This document shows, piece after piece, positions 12,291 through 24,800 of a stretch of DNA of 64,000 nucleotides. The DNA is from Gnetum montanum (lineage: Eukaryota > Streptophyta > Gnetopsida > Gnetales > Gnetaceae). The translations under genes were made by a program, and so were the position numbers. Within the stretch, counting starts at the first letter, position 1. Every line of letters starts with the position of its first letter. Where the stretch lies: positions 811,991-875,990 of the forward strand of contig MNCI01008852.1 of assembly GCA_015680685.1 (NCBI GenBank), read 5' to 3'. The notes under the pieces were generated by a model that made no database searches, was not told the DNA's origin, and worked only from the letters and a program-made list of their open reading frames with translations.

Positions 12291-12589
12291 ATATGGTGTC
12301 AAAAACTAGTTAGGGAAGGTCAGACCACACTATTTGATAGCATCTAAAGGACAAAAAAAGAAAAGAAAAATAGAGCTATAACAAGATAAAAAATGAACAT
12401 ATAAGGTTGTATAATGGCCATAGAAGGCTAACAAGGTTAACAAGGCAACATAAGTCCAAAAACAAGCTAAAACATTACATAATAAGACAAAAATAAAAAA
12501 ATAGGTTATATATGATAAAATTTGATTAATATAGGCCAAAAATGGTTTTGATTTGCTATTTTTATGCCTTAGTGGGCCACGTTTTGAGG

Positions 12590-15480
12590 CTTCCATGCTA
12601 GGCTCAATGTGGAAACAAGGATCCGTAGTATGGAAACTATGGAAAATAGGTTTTGGGATTCTCAAAGGTACAAAATTGAGGTTCTTGAACCTTCCCAAGA
12701 TAGTGTAGGGTCATATTCCTCAAAATCAAGCACTTCAGAGGTCTATAAGAGCCAAAAAGTAGGTTCTGAAGCCTTCCCCCCTTGTTCACACATTGGTAAG
12801 CATGGAAAAATGGTGGTTTATCATGGAGAACTAAAATCAAAGTAAAAATATGATCAAATATGGTTAAACAGGTAGCTAGAGTCTAGATTTAGAACTTGTG
12901 CATCTCTTGACTTCATCTTAAGGCAGCTTGAGGTCATTTTGAGTGTCAATAGTTGTCAAAATGGCTTTTCCCTCTTTTTCCACATTGGGAACAGTATCCT
13001 CAACATGAAAAAAATAGAGGGACACTTGTTTTATGAATTTAGAGTGATTTAGGGGGTACTTTGACCAACTTTCTAGGCCTATAGGGTTCTAGACTTTGAT
13101 TCTACAGGTTTCTAGTTGATTTTGGACATGTTTGAGGGCTGTTAAAGGGTACTTAATGTCTTCCCCCTTGTTTCCACATTGGGGGAGTTACTTTAGTGTG
13201 GAAGAATGGGGGTAATGAATTTTAGAGGTTGAAATGAGATTAGATAAGTAAAATCTTGAAGCCATGAGGTCATGGGCTTCTCCAGTGTAGATCTGTGACT
13301 TTTGGGAGTGCCATCTTCCCTCCAAAAGTGGAAAAGTAGCTTTCCCTCCTTTTTTTCATGTTGGGGAAGTTACTCCAGCATGGAAGAAGTAAGAATCCTA
13401 TATCTAGGCCAATTCAGGTCACAATCGACTGTGCATGTTACCTTCTAGATTTTCTAGGATTAAGGGTTATAGATCTATGTCAAAATTTAGTAGTTTTGGA
13501 CATCCCTAAGTTGTTTTTTTTATTTCCCCATTTCTTTCATGTTGGAAATGGAGAGCTCAACATAGAAAATAAAGGGGAATGGATTTTTGATCTTTTGGGA
13601 TTATTTTTATTAAGTCAAAGGGCTCCAATGGCTGCTGCTAAGGTTCTAGAGCACATGAAAGATTGTTTGATGTCATTTTGAGGTGTTTAGAAGCCTCAAA
13701 CAAGTCTTGCCTTGAGTTTCCATGTTGGGGATACCACCCTCAACATGAAAAAAGGGATCCGCAATGTGAAAGAACCATGAAACTTAGATCTAGGCCAATT
13801 TTGACATCAATTGACTATGCATGTTAGTTTCTGGGGTCAAGGATTAGGGTTTGGTGTTAAGTTTTTGTAAATTTGAGTATTTCTAAGTGTTTTTTTGGGC
13901 TTATACCATTTTTTCCACATTAGGGATCGAGAGCTTAGCATGAAAAATAAGGTGAAATAAATTTTTGACCTTCTTACATTAGTTTATTGAAGTTTGAAAG
14001 CTCTAAATGTTGTTGATAAGGTCTTAAAGTGCATGCAAGCTTAATTAATGTCATTCTAAGGTAGTTATGGATTCCAAATGGGTCTTCCCATTAATTTTTA
14101 TGCTAAGAAATAGGGAGGAAAAAATTCCTAGCATGGAGACACCATAAAACTTTGATCTAGCCTAGTTTTGACTTTAATCAACCATGCATGTCAACCTTTA
14201 AGATTACTAGGGTTGAAGACTAAGGTTTGAAGTCAAAACTAGTCATTTTATAGGTTTTCCAAGTGGTTTTTGAGCTTTCCCTCTTTTTTCATGCGAGGGA
14301 TAGTATTCTTAGCATGGAAAATTTTGGGTACATAGACTTTCATACTTTTGCATCATTTTTGATTATGTATGTAAGTCCCTAAGGTTGCTAGTGATGATGG
14401 TCAATGCTTGGTGTCAAAATGTTGTTATTTTAAGGATTGATGAGTTTTTTTTGGGCTTTCCCTACTTTTTCCATGCTAGGGATTCCATACTCAGAGTGGA
14501 AATATGGGAGGAAACATTTTTGGTCATGTGTGCAAGCTTCCAAGGTTGCTGGCATTGACTGCTAACATCTGATGTCAAAATTTGGTTCTTTCAAGGGTCA
14601 CTAGGTAAAATTTGGTCTTTCCCTCTTTTTCCACACTAGGGGTTCCATGATTAGTGTGGAAAATTGAGGAAAAATATTTTTTAACTTTTTATGGTCATTG
14701 TATCTATGCATGAGTGTCCACAGGGTTGCTGGTATTGGCCATCAATGCTTAAGGTCAAGATGTGGTTGTTTTGGAGGTTGTGAGAGCATTTTTAGGCTTC
14801 CCCCCATTTTTTCACACTGAGGGTGGAAAGATAAATGTGGTAGATGTTCCCCTTAGTGAAAAAAGTGTGATCTAGTCCAAATTGATAGCTAATCAACCAT
14901 GGATGTCAACCTCTAAGGTTGTCAATGTTGACTATTAATGTGGGGTGTTAAGATTCGATAGTTTGGAGGCTTGTAAGTGCCTCATGCAATCGTCCCCATT
15001 TCTTCTACATTGGGAATTGTGGCCTAAGTGTGGATGATAGGGGGGTTATATTTTTAAGCAATTTTAACTACGTTTTGAGCTTTCAGAAGCTCTAGAGATT
15101 TCTATCAAGGTTTAGGGATCATCAGGCATCAAGAAATGATAATTAGGCCATTAATTTAGGTTATTTTTGGCTTCTTCCCATTTATCCATGCTAAGGGTGA
15201 GAGCCTTAGCATGGAAGAAGCCTTCCCTAGCATGGAAAACAACAAATCCTATATTTCAATTGGTTTTAACTAGTTTTGGTGGGATTTCAAGGTTGTTGGA
15301 GATGCTTGGAGGGGTTCTAAGTCACCTGGGGCTTGCTCTAGGGTCAAACTTGTGCTAGCTGAGTGTTGGGAGGCAAGGGTGAGAATTTCCCCCCTTCTAT
15401 CATGCTAGATACTAGTACCCCAGCATGGAAATCCATGGTGTTTAGCCTAGCTCATGTTTTACCCACTTTTGGAAACCTAG
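12590..15480. repeat. Satellite-like tandem array, about 16 units of about 185 bp, each with an inverted repeat
   Basis: A block recurs at about 12590, 12775, 12965, 13160, 13340, 13520, 13700, 13900, 14090, 14275, 14460, 14620, 14800, 14985, 15170 and 15385. Each block reads roughly TTTTCCAYRYTRGGG, then 10-20 bases, then YCARYRTGGAAAA. The two arms are complementary and could form a hairpin. Between blocks, CTTTCCC and text around GGTTGAYTATTAATG also recur. The units are diverged from one another. The array sits inside the spacer of element C. The same arm motif is clustered in both LTRs of C. Confidence 0.8.
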
Positions 15481-16038
15481 GGTTGAAAAAGCCTAGTTTG
15501 AGTTAATAAAAATACAAAAATATTGGTAATTTTAATGAATTTATAAAATAATAGACATTGTTCCATGATGGTAATGGTATTCCCAATGTGGATGCATGAG
15601 ATTAATGTTTTCATAATGTTTTAAGTGTCAAAATTGGTAAAAATCTCAGTGTTGATGTAAGTTTTGGTCAAAAGTGAAGGTGTAAGGTGGGGCCCACAAT
15701 TCAAAAGGTTAAAATTTTGAAAAGTGAAGTTGTTTCCCATCCAAAACCAACATGAACTAGAATTTCCCCCCTTTTACTTTATTTTAATTGTAGTTATGGT
15801 GCACTGAATTGGCAGCTAGAGTTTTGTTTGGGTTTTAGATGGGTTTTATATGTCAAATTTTGCAATTTTTGATCATAACAGTCATTCTATGACAAAAACA
15901 CATTGGAGGAGAGATCTAGCAGAGGTTCTTGTGGCAACCAAAACCAATTCCTAGTGTGGAAGCCTTTCATATCCTTTGTAGCTAACATAGAACTCCTATC
16001 CTCTCTTAATCTCTATCATCCTCAATGTTGAGCCTACC

Positions 16039-19000
16039 ATGGCACCCAAGCAATGAGGGGGAAAGAGCAAAAATCCTACAATACAGATGATGGATGCATG
16101 TTATTGGGAGTTAGAAAAGGTTCCTAGGCCCATCTCCATCTAAGCTTCTTTTGTTAATGCTTTGAGGTAGGTAATTCTACCTATTTTTACCTTTGTTCTA
16201 AGGTTTTTCAAGTTTTATTTTCCATGTGTTAGGGTCATTTTTTCTAGATCTACTCTAGTAGAGGGATTAAAATGTAATTTTGATGAAATCCCACCTTCTA
16301 TTTTGTCCATTTCCACATGGATCCATAGTAGTTTTATTATTTTAACTTTTATAGATTTGATTTTAAAAATAGGACTTGTTGTTTCATGCTTTTTTTTTTA
16401 TAAAATCTTGGTGTGGTGGTTTTTTTTCAGATCTAGGCCTTAGGATTTGTTAAAATTAAATTTTATCAAAATCATATCCCATTATTTTTATGTAAATTTT
16501 AATGGGTTTCAATGGTTTTGGCTATTTCGATTGTTTCCATGGCTATATGAAATCTAGGTTATAAGATTTTTGAAGTTTTGATACAAGAAAAGCAAAGTTG
16601 TATATTTGTACTTGGTAGAACTACTACATATTTGTAAAATTTAAGGTTATGGGTTTGTACATATTTATTTAAGATTTTTTATGGCTATTTTCTCATTTAA
16701 TTTAATGTTGAAACGAAGAAGTTATGGCTATTTTCCTAACATGGTGCAGTTAGGTTGTTTGTGTTGCTTTTGCAATTTCATGTAATTTTGTGAATTTTTT
16801 CTAAGGACATGACAAAATGTTTTGCTATTTTTTGGTCATGGATCTGTAGAAATTTGCTTTAGCTTTTCAATGGATGTGGAATCCCTTTGTTTAGAGCTCA
16901 AAAAAAAACTTTTATGAATTTTTTGAGCTATGGCTATGTGAATAAGGCAAAATCATGGTTGTCATACATTAACCACTTGGGAATAGAAGTGGTTGATATA
17001 TATAACTTATGTTTTTCTTTTGGGAAAATGTAAAACTAATGCTTAATTTTTCTTTTTTAAGAAGAGTAAAATATTTTTCTATTTTAAATAAGCTTTTATT
17101 ATGGCTACATGGCTATTTCTAAGTTTATTATGCTTTTTCTATATGTATGCATGCTTTTCATAATCTAGATGTTCTTAATAAACTTATTCTTGCTATGTCG
17201 AAATTTATGCATAATGTAGATGCTATTTTTTAAATTAATGCATAATTTAGACTAAGACATAGTTTTGGGCTATAAAATTTTGGCTATGAAGACTATAAAA
17301 TATGGTAGTAATGCTCTTATGGAATTTCTTAAGCTAATTTAGATAAACATCTAAGAGCTTTTTACAAAAAGTTATTTTCACCTCTAACTTAGGAAGTTTT
17401 TTCTAAATTTGTTAAGAAATTTCCGGTTGGTCATGATGTAAAGTTATGAAAGGTTGTAATAATGTTTTCTTATGAAATTACTTAGGATAATTTAGATAAA
17501 TAGCTTAGAGCTTTTTATAGAGCCTAATTTCACCCCCAACTAGATGTTTTGTCTAGATTTGCTAAGTAACTCTAATAGGTTATAATTTTTTGCTTTTAAA
17601 GGTTATAATAATGCTTGCTTCTTTTTGTGGAATTTCTTAAGGTAATTTAGATAAACAGCTTGGAGCTTTTTATTGAAGCTAATTTCACCTTCGACTAGGA
17701 TGTTTTCCTAACCTGTTAAGAAATTTTAATTGGTCATAATGTTTTTTTTTTTGTTTCATGCAAGGTCTTCTTGAAGTCTATCCTCATTATAATGAAGCTA
17801 GTTGGTATCTTGTGCTACATTAGTCATTCCAAGACCAACACCCCACCACATGACATGCCTATGGGGAAGCTCTTGTTGTTGTTCTAGCCTAGGATAAGGG
17901 ACTTCCTTGCCTACATTAGGAACTTCAGTGTGATGCTATGATCACACTTGTCTATGTATGTATCTAGGATCATTGTGGAGATCTTGTTGCCTCGAGCATC
18001 TAGCATGATCACTAGGTACATTACTAATTACTTTCTAAGATTACATGGGGATTAATAGATATCATGAGCTAGCATTACCTTATGGAGATTTGGATGATGC
18101 TAGAGTATAGTTAGTTTAATACTGATAATACTCTGATTCCAGAATCCACTGGGCATTATGTATTATCTACAAGGGTAAACATGGTTATTGTAATGTTTTT
18201 GTGGTTTTGGCCTGATTACCTATCCTAAATTCATTGATTTTACAACTTCTTGTAGGTACAAGGTCAATGATTAGGGTTTGATCATCAATGATCAAATCAT
18301 GGCAATGGCTCAAACTACTTTGGATGAATTCACTAAGAATCCTCAAATCAAAATTATTCTGTATCAATAGTTAAGAGGGGACTTTGATGGATATGCCACC
18401 AAGTTTAACTTTGTATACAAAAAGAGTAAAGATGATGCAACAATGAATAGTTGGTGGGTAGATGTCAATGGCACAAATTGAACCCTTATAAATAAAACCT
18501 CTAGACCTTAGAAGAAAAGTAAAGGTGAACATATAGCTTCTAGTGTTTTATGGCTCTAAGTGTTTCATTTCTTCTCTTGGTTTTTGAAATTGCTCATATT
18601 GATGCTAACCTTTAGTTATTATTTTGTAGGACCTTCCACCTCGGCTAATGTCACTATACCACTTTCATGCTCACGTCATTAGGATACCCTCATCTTGAAG
18701 TTTGGTGATGTGACATCAGCGAAGAAGTGGCTAAAGGGATAGGTGCCTAGATATGTTGAAGAAAATATCCAACGTGCAAGTTTGCTCGATGTATTTATGG
18801 CACCTTTTCCTTCTATTCTTGTTGCAGAGATGCTACATGTCATTGAATTATTTGATAAGGAGGTTGATCATTTTAGCACCATCATTCGAGGTGTTAAGAT
18901 GAACATGGACATAGGTGCTAGCCTGTTTTGTGACTTGTTTGGTGTCCCTGCTGATGGGGCAAAGGTTCCCATTAGGATAGTAAGAGAATTGGACCATCGT

Positions 19001-21283
19001 AAAGAAGTTCTAGAGTGGCTTGGTGCCGACATGGGCTACTCTAAAATTTTGATGAATATCTTCATGAAACCTTATGTAAAGGAATCATATCCTTTGTTTA
19101 GGTCTCATGAATTCCCTAGATTGTTATCACAAAAGAAGGTAATTGGCCTAGCACAAGGGTGGACCTTTAATAAGGTCTTAATGGAGGGCATTAGATTTGA
19201 TTGGGCAACTACTTTGGCTACTGGGCTTCAAGAGGAGATCCTTAGACTCTATGTTGACAACTCTATGATAATCCATATGCACTTTGCATTTTTTATACAT
19301 TATCTAAAGAGGTTTGTAGAGTTTTTGGTGGTGTATAGGAATGGGAAATGGATTACCCAAGGCCCAAAACAACTTTCTAGGCCTTGGATAAAGCACATTT
19401 ATCCAATTGTGTAGACCCAAAACCCACCAGAGGGGATGGATGAAGCATTATCCATTACCACTAAGAATCTTAATGTTAGGTAGCACGAGTCTCTTGATAG
19501 TACTAATGATGATGAGCCCCTCTCATTTCCTACTAGTATCCATGATGCTAGGTGATAGTGCATGGTGGCTGAAGGGATAGCCAAAGAGAAGCTCAAGAGG
19601 CCTATGGAGGAGGGACCCCTAGCATCAGTTTAGCCTACTTTAAAGAAAATTTAGTTTAAGCTTAATCCATCATAACAAGTAGTTGTAGGTATGCTTTGTT
19701 TAAATATGGGCTATTTCATGTTTTAAAACTTTATGGTTTTATGTGTTAACCTATTTTCTATGTGCTATGATTGTAGATAAGTGTCTGGTTATAGCAGCCC
19801 AAGCTGCTATGGAGGCAGAACAAAGATGTGTAGAAGAGGCATCCTTAAAGCAACCTACGATTGAGGGACTCACCGATGTATGTATAGATGATTTAGATGC
19901 CTTTTTTGGTGAGGAGGTACCAAGTACCTCTCCCATCATCATCCTAAAGGAGGAAGAGGAGGAGAAATCAGGTATGCCTATGATTTAATATTTTCGTTAG
20001 ATATCATCGGTTATCATTGGTTATCATCCTAACATTTCAATGATTATTATGCTTATAGTAGTTCTTGAACCACCAGTGCAAGATCCTATCCCTAAGCTTT
20101 ATGCAAAACCATGAGTAGAGACTCTATACGAAGTGGAGTTTCTATGTTGGATGGCAAAGGACATAATTGATTGATTACGTTAGGTCGCACCTGAGATAGG
20201 TAAGGATTTTATTTTATGTGCCTTAGTTGTGGGCTTTGTTTGCATTATGACTATCTTAGGCTGTGTTTTATGGTTATATTTTGTGCTTGTGTAGTACCAT
20301 CCATGGAGTGGGACCCCAGTAGAGACATGGGGATAGATTCTTTGCCTAATATTTCCTTTGATGTGTCTAGTGTATCTATGAAATTGTATGAGACCACTAC
20401 TGATTTAGCAATGTCATGTGCAAAAACTTCATGGAAGCTAGAGAGGTCCAATGAATCCATATGGAAGGAAGTTATTACCTTAAGAGAAAAGACTCAAAGG
20501 CAGGAGGACATAATTAGAGATCTTTGAGACCATAAAGCCATTGTGGAAGCCCAAGTGGCTAACTTGGAAGAGTTATGGACTAACAAGATCACTTGGGATT
20601 GCTATTGGAATGTTGTTTAGGACAAAGTAGTGGTCCTACAGAAGATGGAAAAACAATGTATGTAGATGAATCTCATCTTCCAAAAGATTGAGAATTGGAA
20701 GGATCATTGTGCTCGGGTCCTAGTGTGGGGCAAGACACAAAAGGCCCTCAAGTATTAGTATAAGGCCAATCATGGGGCCTACCTAAAGTGGCTTAAGGAG
20801 GAGTCAATTGAACAACATAAGAGAGAGCTGTTCATTTAGGGGATCTAGGTAGAGAGTGCTTATCAACTTTTTGAAAGTACTTTCAAGGTGAAGAAATTCC
20901 ATACTCTTTAGATAATCATAGTTGTAAGTGAGACCTCTACAGCTGTTGCTACTCATGAGCCTCCTACTTGGACTCTTATAGATAGGTCCAACATTCTTTC
21001 TAGCATTGATCTTAGCGATGTTGACTAGGTCAATATGATAGATGACTAGATCTTCCATCGTTTGGAGGAAGGCCTTTCCCATCTATCCTTGAAAGTAATG
21101 GAGTTGTAATCTCCCAAAGTTTGATATATTTTATGTTTTAGTCTTTCTTTTAAGTCATGATTTTGGCTATGGGTTACTAACTAGTTATATGTTGTTGCAC
21201 TTCAAGTCTCAAGAGACATTGATAGCCCCAGTGGTGAGGATGGAAATGATCCACCACTTCCTCCTCCGGATGTCACTGAGTAG
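16039..21283 (+). pseudogene. Spliced gene antisense to element C, eight exons, unknown product
   Basis: Exons read: 16039-16170 (ATG, MAPKQ then stop, GGKSKNPT), 17765-18015, 18256-18524, 18630-19688, 19777-19971, 20059-20199, 20295 to about 21105, and 21207-21283 (ends PPLPPPDVTE, stop). The first six introns have GT...AG ends with T-rich acceptors such as TTATTTTGTAG, and the six junctions keep one frame. Exon 4 holds the longest open stretch, with VPRYVEENIQRASLLD, FSTIIRGVKMNMD and LFGVPADG. Exon 5 is acidic. Exon 7 is rich in charged heptads (KLERSNESIWKEVITLREK), likely coiled coil. In-frame stops, around twenty, are mostly TAG, TGA or TAA where Gln, Arg or Trp would fit. The seventh donor is unresolved. 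About 970 codons in all. I do not recognise the protein; exon 4 faintly resembles the plant transposon-protein family PF20167. Confidence 0.8.
17300..17745 (+). repeat. Three tandem copies of about 150 bp inside intron 1 of the antisense gene
   Basis: Copies start at about 17300, 17453 and 17600. Each carries AATTTCTTAAG.TAATTTAGATAAA, then AGAGCTTTTTA and TTTCACC.CMACTAG, and ends with TTAAGAAATTT. They lie immediately upstream of the acceptor of exon 2. Confidence 0.75.
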
Positions 21284-21634
21284 CCCCTTTTAGTTTAGCT
21301 TATTTTTTTATGTTGATGGCTATGATTAGCCAATACTATGCTATAGATGGTTGTTATTATTTGGCATTCTTGCTACACAATGTTACCATGGCTATGTATG
21401 TGATGGACATTTTCATTTTAAGTGTAAACTTTTATTTTATTTTTGGTTGTATGCATTTATAGTAGTAGTGAATAATGTAAATGTTGTAAAATTTTGAAAA
21501 TAGCTACATTGATGTTTTTTTTAATTATAAAATCAAATGTCTAATCGATGTGATAATAGAATAAGAAAAGAGAGATATAGTAATAAAAGGGATGTTCGCT
21601 AGTTTTATGCCATTATGGGCAGAGGTTATATAAT

Positions 21635-21715
21635 TTTGCTAGTTTAAGGCCATGGCAGGCCATAATGCTAGTTTAACATCTTAGTGGACATTGTTACTAG
21701 TTTAACATCTTAGCA
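21635..21715. repeat. CTAGTTTAAGGCC-type repeats at the protease side of the spacer
   Basis: Three copies of GCTAGTTTAA (GGCCATGGCAGG; CATCTTAGTGGA; CATCTTAGCAGA) occur at about 30 bp spacing. With the copies at 12203-12290 they bracket the satellite and the antisense gene in direct orientation. Confidence 0.7.
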
Positions 21716-21899
21716 GATGAGGCATGAAAGAGATACTTTCTTGATGTTTAAAAGATAAGTAAAAATAAGGAAATGTGGTAGATAAAAATGCAAATGAACT
21801 TAGGCTACATACATTAGGCTATGTGCATAAAGTGTATAACAATAATTGCATATATAATAAATAGTGAATGAAAAGTAAGGATATATGGCTATCATTGCA

Positions 21900-24800
21900 T
21901 TTAGTCATAGGGACATGGGAAGGTTAAGGTGATCCACACTTATGTAGATTCTTCCTAATCTTTGCAAGATCAAGGAGTGAGTAAGGCCTATTTTGCACAA
22001 GCTTGTATTCACCATCCCCTTATTTCATGATGTTAAAAGGGAATTCAGCCCATAACATATCGTATTTCCTATTGTTGTCATCATTGGTTGTCTTAGGTTT
22101 TTGCTCTTCATGGCTAGTAGCTTCTTTTTGAAGCTTCACTTTAGACCCCTATTCTATATCTACATTGTTGATAGCTAGGGGATTTGTGTTGTCACCATGA
22201 ATGATGATTTCACCTCCCTTGTAAGGAAGGTGAATTTCTTGATGGATGGGCAAGGACATAACTCATAACTAAGCCAACCAAGGACTTTTGAGGATTAGGT
22301 TAAATCTTAGTGTTTCTTCCACCACCAAGAAGTTTTTAGTTGTATCGAATTATTCTTTGGCTTCAAAATCCAAGGAGATAGACCCCTTGATGGTAACTCT
22401 TGATCCATTGAAGGACTTAAGAGTTGCAGTGATTGTAGGTTGTACTTTCTTAGTTAACCCAAGTGTTCAATGATGGTGCATGGAATGATGTTGGCTATAG
22501 CTCCATCATCAACATGCACTTGATGTATTCTAAATTATCCTATGCATATGGTTATGAATAAAGGGGATATCATCACTTTGCCATTTTGGGGATTAACCTT
22601 AATTTTGCTATAGATAAATATTTAAGATGTTGATTTCTCTTCCCTTGGTGATGGAGGAATTATCACTGCATGGATGACTTTCTTGTTAGCAAGAATATCC
22701 TCGCTAATGAGTATGGAGGTCAACATTCTAACTAGTGCCTCATGATGTGTGGCTAAAGTTAGGATTAGGTCATATAAACTTCAGATTATATTTTTCTATT
22801 TGAGGGATTACCTAACTTGGTCCATTGCACTAAGGAATTTTTTATTGTTGGCCATGGGCTTTTCACCTTGGTTGTGCTTTACTTCCTCCATGCATTCCAA
22901 AATGTGAACTTTGGCTTTAGGCTTTGGTTGTTGTGGCTCTTCCTTGTTGTTTTGGTTGTGGGCTTTGGTATCCTCCTATGGCTTGTTGGTTGAAGGAGAT
23001 AAGTAAAAGAAGGTCATAGGTATAGGTGAAATGGAAGTGGGCCTTGGTGGATCCACTTCCTTTCATGCTTTCATCTACTTGTCTCCCTTGTTATTAGGCT
23101 TTTGCTTATGCTTCTTCCTTTGGTTGGCTATAGTTTTCTGGTTGTCAGCCGTTAGTTGTAAGGAAGAGGCACTAGCATTGGCCACCACAAGGGGTCATTG
23201 TGTAGCTGGTTGGGCTATGGATTTTTGTGTTATATTGGGATGGGAGACCTTGATGACAAAAGGTTCTCTCAAAGGCATTCATGATGGTACTCTTACAATG
23301 AAGGAGGATCTTGAGCTATGGGAAGTCGAAGAAGCTTTTTCATTGTAGAGGGGTATTTGGATCTCAAATGGTTCTCTTGTAGGTCTTTGATTGTCATTTA
23401 TGTTAAATGTTGAAATAACATAAGGGCTATCATTAGCATTCAATGGATCTTTGTATACTTATATTAAATGGTTTTGTGGCCAAACTGGATTAGAAGAATC
23501 TAAGACCAGTTCCCCCTATCTATCATTCTTTGCATGTCACCCTTTAGTGCAAGGTAGAAGTCTATAGCATGACTAAGAAGTTGATGATAATGGTAGAAGT
23601 ATTATAGCTTAAAGTATCTATGAAATTAGGGATCATCCTTCATTATCCAAGTGGGATCTTTGACTATTTTGCATCGTTGCTTATGTTTCTTTCGAGTGGC
23701 TTTGGTCGTTTGTTTGTGTTGCATGCGCTCATTTCTTAATAGTTGGTATAGAAACTTGGATGGTTTTAATGGTAATGTAGTGTATTTAGACTTGTCCTTA
23801 TTTTCAAAGTTAGATCTACCTATTCTCGATGCAATGGACCTAGAAGTTGGTGGTTGGTTATTGTAGTCATTAGTGGAGGCATTGGGTGGGTTGACCTTTA
23901 GCCCTTGGTTTGTGGTCTTGGTTTCCTTGGTTATAGTTGCTACAGTAGTGTTGTTTTGTTTGCTCTTTTACTTGTCTCTTCAAGTGTTTTTGATTTTATA
24001 TGATATATAAGCCAGATCATGGATGACCTCTACAACATCCTCTATATTTTTAGTTTGTGAGAATGCTTAGCTAAGAGATCGTGGATCAAGGTAGTAGAGT
24101 TTAGACTTGATGAAGTCATTAACTACTCCCTTGAATATGGCTAATAATTGGGTTTTAGCTATGGGCTCTAGTATTTCATTTAGCAGTCCATTCTATTGCT
24201 AAATGAATTTCTGTACAGGTTCTAAGGGCCCCTACTTGACCTTCATGAGTTGGTCAAGCGTTGTATCAGGCTTTAAGTTATACTTGAAGTAGTTGACAAA
24301 CTACGCTACTAAATCCTCCAAAGAGGATATGGACCCTTTGGGCAATGCATGATATCAATTAAGTACTTTCCCAGTCTAAGACATAGGGAAAATCCTCATG
24401 ATGGTATGAGGCCATGGTTGCAAGGGAATACATTTAGATTGAAAGGTAATAAGGTGAGCATTAGGGTCACCTTCTCCATTATATTTTCTAAATTGAGAAA
24501 AGGGGACACTAGGAAGATGTGTTAAGGGTGGGACTATAGGACTTATGTGATTGTCTTGGTAGAAGTTCATAATCTTGATAGTTTATGTGGTAGAGGCTTT
24601 AAGTCTCTTCAAATCCTCCATTAGGTCTTGGATCATTTGGAAGGCTTGATCTAAGCCTTGCAATGGCCCCATAGTTTATGAGGTTTGTACATAGGGTTGT
24701 GGCATTTTTTGTAAGGCTTATGGCCTTGTTATGGGTTGCCCGATTGAAGGAAGAGGTTGCATTATGGTTGTGGCTTACAGGCCAAAGATGTTTGTGCTAG

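Larger units (their letters stand above)
12012..21900 (-). other. Long PR-RT spacer of element C, probable Ogre-type intron
   Basis: Between protease and RT lie about 9.9 kb with no sense-strand retroviral domain. On the minus strand the right place for an acceptor holds TTTACTTTTACCTAG (ends at + 12012), after which the Tat pol frame begins at once. Ogre elements are known to splice out an intron between protease and RT. The donor near 21.9 kb could not be fixed: the protease-tail frame ends around + 21890-21930 with several possible GT sites. The spacer contains the satellite array, the antisense gene and flanking CTAGTTTAAGGCC repeats. Confidence 0.6.

Noticed and set aside
12330-12845. 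Open frames on both strands at the start of the satellite array
   Set aside because: They do not continue from unit to unit and show no conserved frame.
20216-20294. Open frame starting at 20216 as an independent protein
   Set aside because: The first 26 codons are intron; the acceptor at 20294 and the frame from exon 6 explain the coding part.
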